Shown here: positions 8,550 through 18,186 of the stretch, piece after piece
How positions within the stretch are numbered: the first letter of the stretch is position 1
Layout of the letters: every line of letters begins with the position of its first letter
DNA from: Lawsonella clevelandensis
GTDB lineage: Bacteria; Actinomycetota; Actinomycetes; Mycobacteriales; Mycobacteriaceae
Direction of reading: 5' to 3'
Length of the DNA stretch: 64,000 bases
Assembly (NCBI RefSeq): GCF_001293125.1
Contig: NZ_CP009312.1
Span: 618,192 to 682,191, forward strand
Notes under the pieces: model-generated
Database searches by the model: none
Seen by the model: the letters and a program-made list of their open reading frames with translations, nothing else
What the model was told of the DNA's origin: nothing
Made by a program: the position numbers and the translations under genes

Positions 8550-10118
8550 TTAGCGGTCTGCTTCAGGAGCCTTTTCCTGCAGGTGGCTGTACTTATCAAG
8601 AACCTTGAAGGCATCCTTGTTCTTGTTGTAGTACGGCAGGTAGACATTGTTGTACAGATCTTCGTAGATCTTGACATTCTCAGGGTTCGGGGTGAATACC
8701 TTCACTTCTTCACGCATGGACTTGACGCCCTCTTCTGCGCTCTTGAAGACTCCCACTGCCATGCCACCGAGGATGGCGGCACCGATGGCACACACTTCAA
8801 CGGTGTCGAGGCGCACGGTCGGACGGTTGAGGATGTCTGCCGTGATCTGCATGCCCACGTCGGAGCGAGATCCGCCACCGCACACAACCACGCGCTTCGG
8901 CTGCTGCTTAGAGGCCTTCTCGATGACGTCAAGGCCTTGACGCATGGCGAACGCAATGCCTTCGAGGAAGCACCGGAAGATATCTGCCCGGTGGTGTGCG
9001 TCGGTGAGGCCGAAAATGGCGCCCTTACCACGTGGGTAGAAGCCCTCGTGAGGGGTGAAGAACGGGAAGAGGAAGAGCCCGTTGGAGCCAGCAGGCACAT
9101 ACTCAGCTGCTTCGTCCATCTCGCGGAGGAACTCACCGTGGTTGTCGTCGCGTCCGGTGTACTGACGGCAGAACCAGGTGATGAGCCAGTAGCCACGGTA
9201 GATGTTAAATTCAGCGTTCCACTTCTTCTCCAGGGCGCTGGGGAAAGTGTTGAACTTGAACTTGCTGTCGCTGACGGCCTTGTCCATCATGACGGACAGG
9301 GACGCCATGGTGCCGTAGGAGATGACGGCTTCTTCGGGGGTGAAGGCACCTGCGCCGAGGGATTCGACCTGCTTGTCACCGGCGGTGGCGACAACGGGGA
9401 GACCTTCGGGCAAACCAGTGATCTGGGCGGCTTCGGCGGTGATGTTGCCGAGGATACCACCCTGCTTGACGAGGTCAAACATCTGATCACGGCGGACGCC
9501 GAAGATTTCATAGATAAAGTCGTACTTGAACCAGTCTTCGGAGGCATTGTCGAAGGGGAGGAAGCCGCACTGCATGCCAGTGGCATCGGCAGTCTTTCCG
9601 GTGAGCTTAAGGGTGAGGTAACCGGACAGGGTGCAGTAGTAGGCAGCCTGCTGGTGGGTCTCTGGCTCGTTGTACTTCAGCCAATTGAACTTGGAGTTGG
9701 AGGCGACGTATTCCATAAGGCTACGAGCGACGCCGGAGACGACGCGGGTCTTCATGGTGGCCTTGTGGTGAATATCGTAGACGGCCTCGGGGGTCTGGCG
9801 CTTATCGAGCCAGATGATCCAGTCACGCATGGGCTTCAGGTTTTCATCCAACGGCATGATGTTGTCGCGGTTTGCTGTAATGGCGAGAGAGCGAATGTTG
9901 TTCTTTTCTTCGCCCATGTCGTCGGTGACTTCCTTGAGGATCACCTGGCAGTCGTTCCACACCTGGTCGGAGGGGAGCTCGGCCCAACCGGGTTGCTTGG
10001 AGTAATACGGCTTCGCTGTACGGCTTGCCTTGGAGATGACGTTTCCATGTGTATCGAAAACGATGACGCGGCTGCTCTGCGTGCCGATGTCAATAACGGC
10101 CAAATAGTCTTTGCTCAT
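8550..10118 (-). CDS. FGGY-family carbohydrate kinase
   Basis: 522 residues. The N-terminal phosphate-1 loop DIGTQSSR (residues 10-17) and C-terminal adenosine motif VVCGGGSRSD (about 410-419) place it in the FGGY kinases, which phosphorylate sugars or polyols with ATP in the cytosol. Other landmarks are WIIWLDKRQ (substrate-side region), the GTMA phosphate-2 segment and a conserved C-terminal lobe. I cannot tell xylulokinase, ribulokinase or glycerol kinase-like specificity apart by eye. GAAGGG lies about 8 bases before the ATG. It stands alone between the S10 terminator and the pseudo-protease gene; no transporter or sugar isomerase is adjacent. An inverted repeat upstream may be its operator. 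Confidence 0.85.
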   Translation of the reverse strand: MSKDYLAVIDIGTQSSRVIVFDTHGNVISKASRTAKPYYSKQPGWAELPSDQVWNDCQVILKEVTDDMGEEKNNIRSLAITANRDNIMPLDENLKPMRDWIIWLDKRQTPEAVYDIHHKATMKTRVVSGVARSLMEYVASNSKFNWLKYNEPETHQQAAYYCTLSGYLTLKLTGKTADATGMQCGFLPFDNASEDWFKYDFIYEIFGVRRDQMFDLVKQGGILGNITAEAAQITGLPEGLPVVATAGDKQVESLGAGAFTPEEAVISYGTMASLSVMMDKAVSDSKFKFNTFPSALEKKWNAEFNIYRGYWLITWFCRQYTGRDDNHGEFLREMDEAAEYVPAGSNGLFLFPFFTPHEGFYPRGKGAIFGLTDAHHRADIFRCFLEGIAFAMRQGLDVIEKASKQQPKRVVVCGGGSRSDVGMQITADILNRPTVRLDTVEVCAIGAAILGGMAVGVFKSAEEGVKSMREEVKVFTPNPENVKIYEDLYNNVYLPYYNKNKDAFKVLDKYSHLQEKAPEADR

Positions 10119-10237
10119 TTATAGCCCTTCAGGAGGGAGGTACTGATGTAGCTCTTACTCTAGGTTCATGAGCCAGATTATTCTTGGAGACGGCATGGCA
10201 GTTTCCATACCATGTAGTGCGACCTGTGGAAACACCG

Positions 10238-10268
10238 TTACAAGTTGACCACTTTTGAAAACTTGTAA
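10238..10268 (-). promoter_or_regulatory. Inverted repeat upstream of FGGY kinase, candidate operator
   Basis: TTACAAGTT at 10238-10246 and AACTTGTAA at 10260-10268 form a perfect 9-bp inverted repeat with a 13-base spacer, so half-site centres are 22 bp apart, two helical turns. It lies 120-150 bases upstream of the kinase start and 30 bases past the S10 terminator. A possible promoter (TTTCCA, 17 bases, TATGGA on the minus strand) lies just downstream. A dimeric sugar-responsive regulator is a reasonable guess; none is encoded next to it. Confidence 0.4.
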
Positions 10269-10297
10269 TGCATAGTGTTGGGGGAATAGACAAAACC

Positions 10298-10322
10298 ACC
10301 CCACACCGCTGCGGTGTGGGGT
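10298..10322 (-). terminator. Intrinsic terminator of the S10 operon (after rpsQ)
   Basis: Perfect 12-bp stem: ACCCCACACCGC at 10298-10309 pairs with GCGGTGTGGGGT at 10311-10322. On the minus strand it is followed by GGTTTTGTCT, a U-rich run. It lies 54 bases after the rpsQ stop and separates the S10 operon from the inserted kinase gene. Confidence 0.8.
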
Positions 10323-10375
10323 AGTTTCTATGAGCTCTTCAGTCTCACGGTAGTGAGGCCTCAAAAGGACAAAGG

Positions 10376-10660
10376 TTACTTGGCCTTTTCGAGGATCTCC
10401 ACGAGACGCCAGTGCTTGGTAGCAGAGAGCGGGCGGGTCTCCATGATCCGCACGCGGTCGCCGATACCAGCGGTGTTGTTCTCGTCGTGAGCCTTCACGC
10501 GGGAGGTGCGGCGGATGATCTTGTCGTACAGCGGGTGCTTAACGCGATCTTCCAGTTCCACAACGATAGTCTTGTCCATCTTGTCGGACACGACGTAGCC
10601 GATGCGGACCTTGCGACTTCCACGCTCTTGGGTGTCGTTAGCCACGGTATTTTCCTTCAT
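10376..10660 (-). CDS. rpsQ: 30S ribosomal protein S17
   Basis: 94 residues. The core ([20 protein letters not shown] through [20 protein letters not shown]) is the S17 OB fold that binds 16S rRNA helix 11; a 13-residue N-terminal extension is typical of actinobacteria. Its start overlaps the rpmC stop by one base. It is the last gene of the S10 operon here, ended by a strong terminator instead of continuing into rplN. Confidence 0.96.
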   Translation of the reverse strand: MKENTVANDTQERGSRKVRIGYVVSDKMDKTIVVELEDRVKHPLYDKIIRRTSRVKAHDENNTAGIGDRVRIMETRPLSATKHWRLVEILEKAK

Positions 10661-10890
10661 TACTCGTCACCACCCGGAACGGCGCTCAGACCGAGCTCAC
10701 GCTCGCGAAGCACGGTGTAGATGCGGGCGATATCCTTGCGGACGACACCGAGTCGACGGTTGTTATCGAGCTGGCCAGTGGCAAGCTGGAAACGGAGGTT
10801 GAACAGCTCCTCCTTGGACTCACGAAGCTTAGCTTCGAGGTCGGCATTGCTGAGCTCACGCAGCTCAGCGGCGGAAGTTCCGAGTGCCAT
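10660..10890 (-). CDS. rpmC: 50S ribosomal protein L29
   Basis: 76 residues, helical. It has the L29 pattern [20 protein letters not shown] and [13 protein letters not shown], then [17 protein letters not shown]29 lies at the peptide exit tunnel, a docking site for trigger factor and SRP. It overlaps rplP and rpsQ by one base each (TAATG). Confidence 0.96.
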   Translation of the reverse strand: MALGTSAAELRELSNADLEAKLRESKEELFNLRFQLATGQLDNNRRLGVVRKDIARIYTVLRERELGLSAVPGGDE

Positions 10891-11306
10891 TAGAACTGCT
10901 CCTCCCTAGCGACGATACGGGTCTTAATCGGAAGCTTGTGCTGAGCGCGGCGCAGGGCCTCGCGAGCAATAGCCTCATCCGGGTAGGAAATCTCGAAGAG
11001 AATTCGGCCGGGCTTGATGTTGGCAACCCACCATTCCACGGAACCCTTACCGGAACCCATACGGACTTCAGCGGGCTTCTTGGTCAGCGGGCGGTCCGGG
11101 AAGACGTTAATCCAGACCTTGCCACCACGCTTGATGTGGCGGTTAATAGCAATACGAGCAGCTTCGATCTGACGATTGGTCAAGTAGGTGGGCTCGAGAG
11201 CCTGGATACCGTACTCACCGAAGTTGATCTTGTTGCCACCCTTGGACATGCCGGAGCGGCCGGGGTGGTGCTGCTTGCGGTGCTTGACGCGACGAGGGAT
11301 AAGCAT
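10890..11306 (-). CDS. rplP: 50S ribosomal protein L16
   Basis: 138 residues, standard length. It starts [20 protein letters not shown] and contains [20 protein letters not shown], the L16 signature. L16 organises the A-site region of 23S rRNA. It lies 3 bases after rpsC and overlaps rpmC by one base. Confidence 0.97.
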   Translation of the reverse strand: MLIPRRVKHRKQHHPGRSGMSKGGNKINFGEYGIQALEPTYLTNRQIEAARIAINRHIKRGGKVWINVFPDRPLTKKPAEVRMGSGKGSVEWWVANIKPGRILFEISYPDEAIAREALRRAQHKLPIKTRIVAREEQF

Positions 11307-11309
11307 GTG

Positions 11310-12071
11310 TTATGCCTCCTTCTTCTGGTCAGCTGCGCCAGCGCGGGAGTTGCGGCGGTTGGAGGGACGGCCACCACGACGGGGGCGTCCTCCGCGACGG
11401 CCACGCTCTGCTTCCTGCACAGCGAGGGCGGATTCGCGACGGCCACCAACGACGTCACCCTTGTAGATCCAGACCTTCACGCCAATGCGGCCGAAGGTAG
11501 TCCGGGCTTCAAAGGTGCCGTAGTCGATCTCAGCACGAAGGGTGTGCAGCGGCACACGGCCTTCGTGGTAACGCTCGGAGCGCGACATTTCGGCGCCACC
11601 CAGGCGGCCGGAGCACACAATCTTGATGCCCTTGACCTGCGGCTGACGCATGGCAGACTGAATAGCCTTGCGCATGGCGCGACGGAAAGCGACACGATTG
11701 GAGAGCTGCTCGGCGACAGACTGGGCAACCAACTGTGCGTCGGCATCGATGCTCTTCACTTCGAGGATATTGAGCTGAACCTGCTTCGAGGTGAGCTTTT
11801 CCAGCTCTCCGCGGATGCGCTCAGCTTCGGCGCCACGACGACCGATGATGATGCCCGGACGGGCGGTGTGGATGTCCACACGCACGCGATCACGGGTGCG
11901 CTCGATGTTGATGGAGGACACACCGGCACGTTCCAGGTTTTCGCGCAGGAACTTGCGGATCTTGATATCTTCAGCAACGTACTCGGCGTACTGTTTGTCG
12001 GCGTACCAGTGCGACTTCCAATCGGCGGTAATGCCCAGGCGGAAGCCCACGGGGTTAATTTTCTGACCCAC
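11310..12071 (-). CDS. rpsC: 30S ribosomal protein S3
   Basis: 253 residues. The N-terminal domain ([13 protein letters not shown]), the KH-2 domain (around [17 protein letters not shown]) and the C-terminal S3 domain ([20 protein letters not shown]) are followed by a basic, Arg/Gly-rich tail. S3 forms the mRNA entry site and helicase with S4 and S5. The start is GTG, overlapping the rplV stop by one base (TAGTG). Confidence 0.97.
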   Translation of the reverse strand: MGQKINPVGFRLGITADWKSHWYADKQYAEYVAEDIKIRKFLRENLERAGVSSINIERTRDRVRVDIHTARPGIIIGRRGAEAERIRGELEKLTSKQVQLNILEVKSIDADAQLVAQSVAEQLSNRVAFRRAMRKAIQSAMRQPQVKGIKIVCSGRLGGAEMSRSERYHEGRVPLHTLRAEIDYGTFEARTTFGRIGVKVWIYKGDVVGGRRESALAVQEAERGRRGGRPRRGGRPSNRRNSRAGAADQKKEA

Positions 12072-12472
12072 TAGCGAGCACTTCCCTTCTGGTTCTTGCG
12101 GCCGGCAACAGCGGAGCGCAGTGCGACCTCGACGGTGATGTGGCTCGTGCGTTTCCGGATGTGGAAAGCACGACCCTGGGCACGCGGCTGGAAGCGACGC
12201 ATGGTCGGGCCTTCGTCCGCGTAGGCGGCGGAGACAACGAGATCAGCGGGATCCAGGTTGAAGTTGTTCTCAGCGTTTGCGACTGCAGAAGCGAGAACCT
12301 TCGCCACCGGCTCAGATGCAGCCTGCGGGGCGAACCGCAGGATGGAAGCAGCTTCGTCGACGGACTTACCGCGGATAAGGTCGATCACGCGGCGGGCCTT
12401 GAACGGAGCCACGCGAACGAACTTGGCAGTTGCGCGAGCGCTAGTACGCTCAGTCATATTTTCAGTGCTCAT
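12071..12472 (-). CDS. rplV: 50S ribosomal protein L22
   Basis: 133 residues. The conserved core ([17 protein letters not shown]) and the loop that reaches the exit tunnel ([20 protein letters not shown]) are present. L22 lines the nascent-chain tunnel. The ATG overlaps the rpsS stop by four bases (ATGA). Confidence 0.96.
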   Translation of the reverse strand: MSTENMTERTSARATAKFVRVAPFKARRVIDLIRGKSVDEAASILRFAPQAASEPVAKVLASAVANAENNFNLDPADLVVSAAYADEGPTMRRFQPRAQGRAFHIRKRTSHITVEVALRSAVAGRKNQKGSAR

Positions 12473-12750
12473 CGACGCTTGCCCTTCCGGTCATCCTTAA
12501 TGTGACCCTTGAAAGTGCGGGTGGGAGCAAACTCGCCCAGCTTGTGACCAACCATGGAGTCGGTGACGAAGACGGGGACGTGCTTGCGGCCATCGTGCAC
12601 AGCGAAAGTGTGGCCGATGAAATCCGGCAGGATGGTGGAGCGACGGCTCCAGGTCTTAATAACCTGCTGGGTGCCCTTTTCGTTCTGGGCGTCCACCTTA
12701 GCAAGGAGGTGCTCGTCTACGAACGGGCCTTTCTTAAGGCTGCGAGGCAT
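12469..12750 (-). CDS. rpsS: 30S ribosomal protein S19
   Basis: 93 residues, standard length, starting [21 protein letters not shown]19 binds the 16S rRNA head near the A and P sites with S13. It lies 14 bases after rplB and overlaps rplV by four bases. Confidence 0.97.
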   Translation of the reverse strand: MPRSLKKGPFVDEHLLAKVDAQNEKGTQQVIKTWSRRSTILPDFIGHTFAVHDGRKHVPVFVTDSMVGHKLGEFAPTRTFKGHIKDDRKGKRR

Positions 12751-12764
12751 ACTTCATTCCCTCC

Positions 12765-13600
<836 letters not shown>

Positions 13601-13601
<1 letters not shown>

Positions 13602-13906
13602 TAGGAAGCCGCTCCTCCGAAGATTTCGATGGGCTCGCTACCCTCCACGAGGGTGACGATGGCGCGCTTGGTGCTCTTGCGCTGGCCGTAGCCGGTGCGG
13701 GAGCGCTTGCGCTTGCCCTGACGATTGGCGGTGTTCACGCTGGCGACCTTAACTCCGAAGATCTGCTCGACGGCAATCTTGATCTGAGTCTTATTGGCGT
13801 CGGGAGCAACGTAGAACGTGTAGACGTTCTGTTCCATGAGGCCATAAGCCTTCTCGGAGACTACTGGGGCCAAGATGATGTCGCGGGGATCTGCGATGGT
13901 GCTCAC
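13601..13906 (-). CDS. rplW: 50S ribosomal protein L23
   Basis: 101 residues. It contains [20 protein letters not shown] and the [18 protein letters not shown] segment, both L23 hallmarks. L23 lies at the exit tunnel and docks trigger factor and SRP. The start overlaps the rplD stop by four bases (13903-13906). Confidence 0.96.
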
Positions 13907-14550
13907 TTGGTCTCCTCCTTAGGCTGCTTTGCGGACACGAAGGTGTTGAGAGCTTCCACCGTGAAGACCACGTCATCAGCGTTCAACACATCGTAGGTGT
14001 TGAGCTGATCGGCGGCGATCGGGTGGACGTAGTCGAGGTTGGCGATAGACTTCCAGGCGGCCAGGTCTTCGCGTCCGAGGACGACGAGGAACTTGGTGCG
14101 CTCGGTCAGGGCAGCCAGGAAGTCCTGGGCGGCCTTGGTGGAGGGGGTCTGGCCTTCGACGAGCTCGCTGATCACGAAGATGCGATCATTGCGCACGCGG
14201 TCGGTGAGGGCACCAGCCAGGGCGGCAGCCTTCATCTTCTTGGGGACGCGCTTGGTGTAGTCACGGGGCTGCGGACCAAAAACGGTTCCACCACCGGTGA
14301 ATTGGGGAGCGCGGGTCGAGCCCTGACGGGCACGGCCGGTTCCCTTCTGACGGAACGGCTTCTTGCCACCACCGGACACCATGCCACGCGTCTTGGTGGC
14401 GTGGGTACCCTGGCGAGCAGCAGCTTGCTGGGCCACTACGACCTGGTGCATGAGGGCGATGTTGGGTTCCTTGTCGAAGATTTCGGCAGGAAGATCAACA
14501 GTACCGGCGGTCTTGCCAGCCGGGGTGCGGACGTCAAGTGTAAGAGCCAT
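13903..14550 (-). CDS. rplD: 50S ribosomal protein L4
   Basis: 215 residues from the ATG at 14550 ([16 protein letters not shown]); the open frame runs 15 codons upstream but that overlaps the end of rplC. AAGGGTGG inside the rplC end provides the ribosome-binding site. The tunnel loop segment [15 protein letters not shown] is conserved. In E. coli L4 also represses the S10 operon through its leader. Confidence 0.95.
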   Translation of the reverse strand: MALTLDVRTPAGKTAGTVDLPAEIFDKEPNIALMHQVVVAQQAAARQGTHATKTRGMVSGGGKKPFRQKGTGRARQGSTRAPQFTGGGTVFGPQPRDYTKRVPKKMKAAALAGALTDRVRNDRIFVISELVEGQTPSTKAAQDFLAALTERTKFLVVLGREDLAAWKSIANLDYVHPIAADQLNTYDVLNADDVVFTVEALNTFVSAKQPKEETK

Positions 14551-14552
14551 TA

Positions 14553-15212
14553 TTACGCACCACCCTTCACAGCGGACTTCACCATCACGAGGCATCCCTT
14601 AGGACCGGGGATGGCACCCTTGATGAGGATGAGGCCGGCTTCTGCATCGACCTTCTGGACTTTCAGGTTCTGGGTGGTGACACGCTCGCCGCCCATACGA
14701 CCAGACATACGCATGCCCTTGAAGACGCGGCCCGGGGTGGCGCAAGCGCCGATAGAACCGGGGCGACGGTGCACGGCCTGGGTACCGTGGGCGGCACCCT
14801 GTCCGGCGAAGCCGTGGCGCTTCATGGTACCGGCGTAACCCTTACCCTTGGAGGTACCGGTAACGTCGACGAAAGCACCAGCTTCGAAGATATCGGCGGT
14901 GAGTTCCTGACCCACCTCGTAGTTAGCTGCCGCATCGGCATCCGCAAAGCGGATCTCGGCGATGTGGCGACGCGGCGTAACACCGGCCTTCGCGAAGTGG
15001 CCAGCCACCGGCTTGGTCACCTTACGCGGGTCGATGGCGCCGAATGCGATCTGGACGGCGTTGTAGCCGTCGGTCTCTTCGGTGCGAACCTGGGTCACGA
15101 CACAAGGCCCAGCCTTGACGACAGTCACGGGGATAACCCGGTTCTGCTCGTCGAAGACCTGGGTCATGCCGAGCTTGTTGCCCAGGATGCCCTTGATCTC
15201 GGTTTCACTCAT
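14553..15212 (-). CDS. rplC: 50S ribosomal protein L3
   Basis: 219 residues from ATG at 15212 ([20 protein letters not shown]), close to related L3 proteins. A GTG at 15248 overlaps the rpsJ stop by four bases (GTGA) and would add 12 residues; it cannot be excluded. The L3 signature region [17 protein letters not shown] (methylated loop near the peptidyl-transferase centre) is present. Confidence 0.94.
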   Translation of the reverse strand: MSETEIKGILGNKLGMTQVFDEQNRVIPVTVVKAGPCVVTQVRTEETDGYNAVQIAFGAIDPRKVTKPVAGHFAKAGVTPRRHIAEIRFADADAAANYEVGQELTADIFEAGAFVDVTGTSKGKGYAGTMKRHGFAGQGAAHGTQAVHRRPGSIGACATPGRVFKGMRMSGRMGGERVTTQNLKVQKVDAEAGLILIKGAIPGPKGCLVMVKSAVKGGA

Positions 15213-15244
15213 TGGTTTCTCTGCTCCGATGCCGTTGTCCAAGC

Positions 15245-15550
15245 TCACTGAATGTTGACGTCGACGCTAGCCGGAAGGTCGATACGCATAAGGGCATCAA
15301 CAGTCTTCGGCGTCGGGTCGAGAATATCGATGAGGCGCTTGTGGGTGCGCATCTCGAAGTGCTCGCGTGAGTCCTTGTACTTATGGGGCGAGCGGATGAC
15401 GCAGTACACGTTCTTCTCGGTAGGCAGCGGCACTGGGCCGACCACGCTGGCGCCGGTACGGGTAACCGTTTCGACGATCTTGCGCGCAGAAGCATCAATT
15501 GCTTCGTGGTCATAGGCCTTCAGCCGGATGCGGATCTTTTGTCCCGCCAC
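15245..15550 (-). CDS. rpsJ: 30S ribosomal protein S10
   Basis: 101 residues with a GTG start preceded by AGAGGA. S10 belongs to the 30S head and, with NusB, acts in antitermination. The core [20 protein letters not shown] and [20 protein letters not shown] are diagnostic. It is the first gene of the S10 operon (rpsJ-rplC-rplD-rplW-rplB-rpsS-rplV-rpsC-rplP-rpmC-rpsQ) and has a long structured leader. Confidence 0.97.
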
Positions 15551-15899
15551 GCTTGTCCTCTTCCTTCACCCACCAGGTGGGTCTGTCTTACTCTGTGCGA
15601 TCACTGGTATCGCACCTTTCCTCGGGTGATCGTCGGCTTCGACCGATGACACCGTCCCCCGGAAGAGCCGCGAGGGGTTTCCGAATCCGCTGTTCATCTG
15701 TCACGCCGTCGTTCCACGCGCTCGGGCGTGTCGCCCGATCACCTTTAACGATGTGTTCATCCGAGATCCCCGGGGAGCGAACTCGTGGGTATTCTCAGTG
15801 CTAGGAACACATCTCATGCGTGCTCGCTTTACCAGCGCTCCGCCGACCGTCGTGAGATGAGGCGCGGGCATCTGCCCTGTTAAAGCAACCTGAATAGTA
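15551..15899 (-). promoter_or_regulatory. S10 operon leader region with hairpins
   Basis: About 340 bases lie between rpsJ and a possible -10 (TACTAT on the minus strand, 15894-15899; no good -35). The leader contains three clear hairpins: TCGGGC/GCCCGA (15722-15738), GTGCGAT/ATCGCAC (15595-15615) and ACCCACC/GGTGGGT (15568-15582), the last just before the rpsJ ribosome-binding site. No open frame on either strand is convincing. A regulatory leader, possibly bound by a ribosomal protein, is inference. Confidence 0.4.
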
Positions 15900-16151
15900 T
15901 GCATTAATCTCAGCAAAAAGGCAAAATCAGTGCTTTTGTGAGGTTCCTTCAGTATCTTGGAAGTAAGGGAGCAGGGCCGTCCTCACTGGCACATTAAGTG
16001 ACACTCTCTCGGATAACCGCAGAGTAACTCGCTTCCTTACTCCGGAAATAAAACACGCAATTATTACCCCCATCGCTGCGCTGTTCACGGGGTTTCGCTT
16101 TTCCGGAGCGGACTTCCGCAACAGCTGGTCTAACACCACAAAGGAATGCTG

Positions 16152-16589
16152 ATGTCTGAAAACAAAAACACTCCCACCCCCCAGGCCGTCGAACCTGCCG
16201 ACCGCGGCCAGACCGTCATCGCCGACGTCGTGGTTGGTAAGGTCGCCGGCATCGCTGCCCGCGAAGTTCCCGGCGTCTACGACCTAGGTACCGGTGCCGC
16301 CCGCTTTGCCGGCTCCCTCCGTGAACGCATCCCCGGCTCCAACACCGATGTCCAGCAGGGCATCTCTGTCGAGGTTGGCGAAACCGAAGCGGCTGTGGAC
16401 GTCGACATTGTGGCGGAGTACGGTGTTGCTATCCACCAGCTGGCTGGCGCCATCCGCAAGAACATCATCTCCGCTGTCGAGGGCATGACCGGTCTTAAGG
16501 TCAACGAAGTGAACGTTTCCGTCCTCGATATCCACCTTCCCGAAGAGGACAAGAAGGAAGAGGAAAAGCAGGCGTCCCGCGTCAACTAA
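16152..16589 (+). CDS. Asp23/Gls24 family envelope stress response protein
   Basis: 145 residues from ATG at 16152; an ATG two codons earlier directly abuts AAAGGA (16140-16145) and has no room for initiation. The Asp23 domain covers about residues 18-125 (DVVVGKVAGIAAREVPGVYD, then DVDIVAEYGVAIHQLAGAIR and VNEVNVSVLDI). The C terminus is Lys/Glu-rich. Asp23 in staphylococci is a cytoplasmic protein anchored at the membrane by AmaP. First gene of a six-gene plus-strand operon ending with amaP. Confidence 0.88.
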   Translation: MSENKNTPTPQAVEPADRGQTVIADVVVGKVAGIAAREVPGVYDLGTGAARFAGSLRERIPGSNTDVQQGISVEVGETEAAVDVDIVAEYGVAIHQLAGAIRKNIISAVEGMTGLKVNEVNVSVLDIHLPEEDKKEEEKQASRVN

Positions 16590-16646
16590 GAGCGCCTGCC
16601 CCTCCTCCCTTTCGTCTACTCAGACGATTCCGCTCTGACAAAACGA

Positions 16647-16979
16647 ATGGTGGCACACCCCATGACAACTGTCCCTTTTACTCTCACCGACGACCTGGCG
16701 GCACAACTCGCTGCAGCGGTGTCCCAGGTTCCCGGTGTTGACCACCTCGATGGTGGACGCTTCGGGGAAACCTCGACCTATACGCCCACAGGCATCGTCA
16801 AAGGTATCTCATATGATGCCGATACCCGTCGTATCCGCGTGGCGATCGCGGTACGGTGGCCTCATAACCTCATAAAGGTAGCTCAAGCGGTTCGCCGTGC
16901 CCTGTACCGTGGAGTCCCCGTCCCCATCGATGTGTACATCAATGATCTGGTGGTTCCCGCTGCCGAATCACATACCTAG
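16647..16979 (+). CDS. Small Asp23-like protein
   Basis: 110 residues (105 if the ATG at 16662 is used; GGTGG precedes that one, and neither has a strong ribosome-binding site). The segments AAAVSQVPGVDHLDGGRFGE and VAIAVRWPHNLIKVAQAVRR follow the Asp23 pattern (a VPGV turn, a beta strand, an amphipathic helix, then a final VDVYINDLV strand), in a shortened form. Second gene of the operon; AGGAGG of the next gene overlaps its stop. Confidence 0.75.
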   Translation: MVAHPMTTVPFTLTDDLAAQLAAAVSQVPGVDHLDGGRFGETSTYTPTGIVKGISYDADTRRIRVAIAVRWPHNLIKVAQAVRRALYRGVPVPIDVYINDLVVPAAESHT

Positions 16980-16988
16980 GAGGAATCC

Positions 16989-17168
16989 ATGTCAATTACG
17001 TATTACGGCATCATTGTCGGCCTGTTGCTGACGATTGCCTGGGCAGCCGGAGGATTTTCCTTCTTCCTTGCCGCCCTTATCCTGGGTGCAATCGGCGGTC
17101 TTGTCGGCGCCCAGTTTGAAGGCAAGATCGACGTGCGGGCTATCTTTACGAATCGCGGACGTGGCTAA
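16989..17168 (+). CDS. Small membrane protein, DUF2273-like
   Basis: 59 residues, starting MSITYYGIIVGLLLTIAWAA at an ATG four bases after AGGAGGAA. Two closely spaced hydrophobic segments fill residues 4-43, followed by a short polar tail (FEGKIDVRAIFTNRGRG). DUF2273 proteins of this size accompany Asp23 genes in many Gram-positive bacteria. The stop TAA is immediately followed by the ATG of the next Asp23-like gene. The gene is short and easily missed. Confidence 0.75.
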   Translation: MSITYYGIIVGLLLTIAWAAGGFSFFLAALILGAIGGLVGAQFEGKIDVRAIFTNRGRG

Positions 17169-17636
17169 ATGGAGTCCACCGCTTCCGTAGCCACTGGCTC
17201 CCTCCGCATCGATCAGGCCGTCACCAACCGGATTATCCGGCAAGCGGCGTTGTCGGTTCCCGGATGCGTGGAAAAGGCTGCAGGAGTAGGGCGCCTCTTT
17301 GGCAAACCTCTCCCCCAGTCCGACATCACCACCGATGGCCCCTACATCGCCGCCGAAGTGCACATTGCCGTCAGCTGGCCTGCCCCAGTAGCGCAAGTCG
17401 CCCGGAGTGTGCGCGAAACAGTGCGCACTCACCTGGAGGCCTTTATGGATGCACAGGTGACGGAGGTTGCCGTGTTTGTGGACGTCATTACCACAGACCC
17501 ACAACCCGGTTCGAAAAATCGCCCCCCGCGAGTAACCTTCGAGGACCTCGCAGCGTTCGACAGCAGCCCGCACGTTCAGCATGTTGTCGCCCCCTGCGAT
17601 GTGGAGGAAGGAACAGACAATGAGCCAATCCGCTGA
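17169..17636 (+). CDS. Asp23/Gls24 family protein
   Basis: 155 residues. It begins at the ATG directly after the stop of the small membrane gene. The Asp23 fold is visible from SLRIDQAVTNRIIRQAALSV through VPGCVEKAAGVGRLFGK, AAEVHIAVSWPAPVAQVARS and VTEVAVFVDVITT. A hydrophilic tail of about 40 residues follows. It overlaps the next gene by 17 bases. The role is probably scaffold or stress related together with AmaP. Confidence 0.82.
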   Translation: MESTASVATGSLRIDQAVTNRIIRQAALSVPGCVEKAAGVGRLFGKPLPQSDITTDGPYIAAEVHIAVSWPAPVAQVARSVRETVRTHLEAFMDAQVTEVAVFVDVITTDPQPGSKNRPPRVTFEDLAAFDSSPHVQHVVAPCDVEEGTDNEPIR

Positions 17637-18186
17637 AAACTATGACCTCACCAAAGAACCCCGTCTGCCGAAGTCTCGACCCGGGGCCTCCGGATTCGTG
17701 TGGTTCCTTACTGTGGTGTTCCTCCTCGTCGCCGCCATCGCTATCCACGATGCAGCAGTCGCCCGTGGACACATCAGTGGCCCGTCGTGGTTAGGAACCG
17801 CCTCCCACACCATCGGCCACATGCAGTACGGCCAATGGGTTCTGCCGGCAGGTATCATTCTTGCCTTGGTCGGCCTCATCACCGTGGTTCGGTCACTACT
17901 TCCCGCCCGGGTGCGCTACTTCCCTATTCACAGTGAAGCTGCGGTCTGGATGCGCCCAGTAGACGTATGCCGCCTGTGCACCCATGCCGCCCAGGAAGTC
18001 TACGGCGTAACCCGTGCGAGCACTACAACCAACGACAAAAGAGTGATGGTGTCCATCTACACCGCCGGACCCGCCTCCGCGGATGTCGTCGAGCGCGTAC
18101 GCGAAGCCGTCACCGCTGAGCTGGAACACGTCGATCGCACCCTCACCCTCACTATCCGACCTGTGAACAAAGGAGGCGAGCAGTAA
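17620..18186 (+). CDS. DUF6286-like membrane protein with Asp23-like C-terminal domain
   Basis: 188 residues from the ATG at 17620, preceded by GGAGGAAGGAA. Hydrophobic segments lie near residues 25-42 and 72-91; the C-terminal part (about 100-186: HAAQEVYGVTRAS, RVMVSIYTAG, VDRTLTLTIRPV) has an Asp23-like arrangement. The family is usually found in actinobacterial Asp23 operons. The stop and the amaP start overlap by one base (TAATG). Confidence 0.75.
   Translation: MSQSAENYDLTKEPRLPKSRPGASGFVWFLTVVFLLVAAIAIHDAAVARGHISGPSWLGTASHTIGHMQYGQWVLPAGIILALVGLITVVRSLLPARVRYFPIHSEAAVWMRPVDVCRLCTHAAQEVYGVTRASTTTNDKRVMVSIYTAGPASADVVERVREAVTAELEHVDRTLTLTIRPVNKGGEQ

Noticed and set aside
8373-10124. 583-codon open frame opposite the FGGY kinase
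   Set aside because: Shadow of the kinase gene, whose motifs are clear on the minus strand.
16146-16151. Upstream ATG as the start of the first Asp23 gene
   Set aside because: It directly touches the AAAGGA ribosome-binding site, leaving no spacer; the ATG at 16152 has the proper distance.
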